This document shows, piece after piece, positions 34,526-35,641 of a stretch of DNA of 35,641 nt. Numbering within the stretch: position 1 is the first letter of the stretch; every line of letters begins with the position of its first letter. This stretch comes from JANNVZ01 sp031418455. GTDB lineage: Bacteria; Bacteroidota; Bacteroidia; Flavobacteriales_D; Sanyastnellaceae. A model generated the notes under the pieces. It was not told the DNA's origin and did not search any database. It saw nothing but the letters and a program-made list of their open reading frames with translations. The translations under genes were made by a program, and so were the position numbers. The DNA is taken from assembly GCA_031418455.1 (NCBI GenBank), contig JANOXJ010000251.1, positions 1 through 35,641 of the forward strand, in the 5' to 3' direction.

Positions 34526-35296
34526 ATGCGCATACAATTTTCAAAATATCAAGGCACTGGAAATGATTTTATCATTGTGGACAATCGCAATGGCCTATTC
34601 CACCCTACCAAAGAGCAAATAGTGCATTTGTGCGATCGCAAATTTGGTATTGGTAGCGATGGACTCATTTTAATTGAAAGCACAGGCTTCTCGGATTTTT
34701 ATATGAATTTCTTTAATCCTGATGGCTCGCAAAGTTTTTGTGGAAATGGAAGCCGCTGCGCAGTTCGCTATGCTCAGAAACTTGGATTAGTGGCCAATGA
34801 AGGCGAGTTTAAAGCTATAGACACCAAGCATGATTTTACTTCAGATGATGAGGTGGTGCGCATAAAAATGAAAAACATTTTAGGCATAGAAAGAGAAGAA
34901 GAAGACTTTATTATTCATACTGGTTCGCCACACTACATTATTTATAAAAACAACATTGACCAAATAGATATACTATCTGAAGCCCATAAAATAAGATACA
35001 GCGAACGCTTTAAAGTTGCTGGTATAAATGTAAATTTTGTAGAAGAAAAAGATGGCGTGTTGCACGTGCGCACATATGAGCGCGGTGTAGAAAATGAAAC
35101 ATTAAGTTGCGGCACCGGTGTTACTGCAGTGGCGCTAAGCTACGGATACCAACATCCGGAAATAAAGGAAGTAACCGTGCAAACGCGCGGAGGGAAACTC
35201 TCAGTTGCATTTAATAATTTGGGCAATGGCGAGTTTGAAGAAATATGGCTCATAGGCCCCACACAATTTGTTTATGATGGAGAAATAACTGTATAA
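34526..35296 (+). CDS. dapF: Diaminopimelate epimerase
   Basis: DapF converts LL-diaminopimelate to the meso form, used for lysine and peptidoglycan, in the cytosol. It has 256 residues, close to the usual 260-280. The two catalytic cysteines are visible: Cys72 in 'FCGNGSRCAVRYA' and Cys195 in 'SCGTGVTAVALS'. Also present are the N-terminal 'FSKYQGTGNDFIIVDN' and the middle 'TGSPHYIIY' and 'GINVNFVE' segments. The ATG at 34526 gives a standard N-terminus. It is followed 28 bases later by the DUF4105 protein gene. Confidence 0.97.
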   Translation: MRIQFSKYQGTGNDFIIVDNRNGLFHPTKEQIVHLCDRKFGIGSDGLILIESTGFSDFYMNFFNPDGSQSFCGNGSRCAVRYAQKLGLVANEGEFKAIDTKHDFTSDDEVVRIKMKNILGIEREEEDFIIHTGSPHYIIYKNNIDQIDILSEAHKIRYSERFKVAGINVNFVEEKDGVLHVRTYERGVENETLSCGTGVTAVALSYGYQHPEIKEVTVQTRGGKLSVAFNNLGNGEFEEIWLIGPTQFVYDGEITV

Positions 35297-35324
35297 TTTT
35301 TTTTTTCTATACCATTCTGAACAA

Positions 35325-35641
35325 ATGAAAAAACATTTTTCCATTCTCCTTTCCATTTTTCTTTTAGCAAGCACACAATGCTCAGCCATAGATACGCTTA
35401 GCAATGATGCCAGACTAACCATTCTTACCTGCAGCCCCGGGCCAGATTTATATAGCATATTTGGTCATACCGCCATTAGGCTGGAAGATTATGGCAACAG
35501 CCATAACTGGGATATGGTATATAACTATGGAACCTTTGACTATTACACTGAAAACTTCTATGTAAAATTTGCGCGAGGCAAACTTCCATATCAACTTTCG
35601 GTATCAAGTTTTGGTGATTTTCAAATAGAATATTTACAAAC
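35325..35641 (+). CDS. DUF4105 (Lnb N-terminal-like) protein, 5' part only
   Basis: The gene starts with ATG at 35325 and runs off the right edge after 105 codons. A signal peptide ('HFSILLSIFLLASTQCSA') is followed by 'LTILTCSPGPDLYSIFGHTA', 'WDMVYNYGTFDYYTENFYVK' and 'FARGKLPYQLSV'. These match the DUF4105 domain of Bacteroidota, a papain-like periplasmic domain that, as I recall, has more recently been tied to lipoprotein N-acylation (Lnb). The Cys in 'LTCSPGP' and the His in 'FGHTA' would be catalytic candidates. The C-terminal membrane part, if present, lies outside the window. Confidence 0.85.
   Translation, partial: MKKHFSILLSIFLLASTQCSAIDTLSNDARLTILTCSPGPDLYSIFGHTAIRLEDYGNSHNWDMVYNYGTFDYYTENFYVKFARGKLPYQLSVSSFGDFQIEYLQ

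Overview
The window looks like ordinary chromosome of a member of the Bacteroidota. Supporting signs are a secreted protein with a type IX secretion (T9SS) type B sorting domain and SprB-like repeats, a LytS-type sensor kinase with a two-component-regulator propeller and a Y_Y_Y domain, DUF4834, DUF4924 and DUF4105 family proteins, promoters of the TTG-N19/20-TAnnTTTG type, and no visible Shine-Dalgarno pattern. The DNA is moderately AT-rich. The order within the phylum cannot be fixed from this window. No insertion sequence, phage gene, CRISPR array or attachment site was seen.

Left part (340-5841, minus strand): hutI, a TlpA-like thioredoxin, a 2Fe-2S ferredoxin, a YceI-like protein and a large sensor kinase lie head to tail. 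A consensus promoter in front of yceI suggests two overlapping transcription units. From 5909 the plus strand carries an outer-membrane-type protein, chorismate synthase (aroC), a 976-residue AsmA-like protein with a coiled-coil tail and a good terminator, and a secreted esterase-like protein. A 656-base stretch without genes follows.

Middle part (12905-23588): a small CBU_0592-type membrane protein (minus), an FtsE-type ATPase plus a family 2 glycosyltransferase (plus), pheS and a cyclophilin-type prolyl isomerase (minus), two paralogous small lipoproteins in tandem, an NmrA-type oxidoreductase, tRNA-Pro(GGG) with its own promoter and probable terminator, a DUF4834 protein, a YfhO-type membrane protein and a second polytopic membrane protein joined to it by a TAATG overlap.

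Right part (23572-35641): a polytopic membrane protein (minus); a compact three-gene unit of acyltransferase-like protein, YjdI-like 4Fe-4S protein and MFS transporter; a small unknown protein with a Skp/OmpH-like chaperone; a DUF4924 protein; an 1188-residue T9SS-exported repeat protein; a small membrane-anchored protein (minus); an ArsC/Spx-family protein; a DUF817 membrane protein; dapF; and the first 105 codons of a DUF4105 protein that runs off the right edge.

Most of the content is housekeeping (chorismate, diaminopimelate, histidine breakdown, tRNA charging, envelope biogenesis) mixed with cell-surface proteins. I found no clear undescribed system. The items most worth a second look are the strictly periodic repeat protein, the redox/sensor cluster at the left, and the acyltransferase/4Fe-4S/MFS unit.
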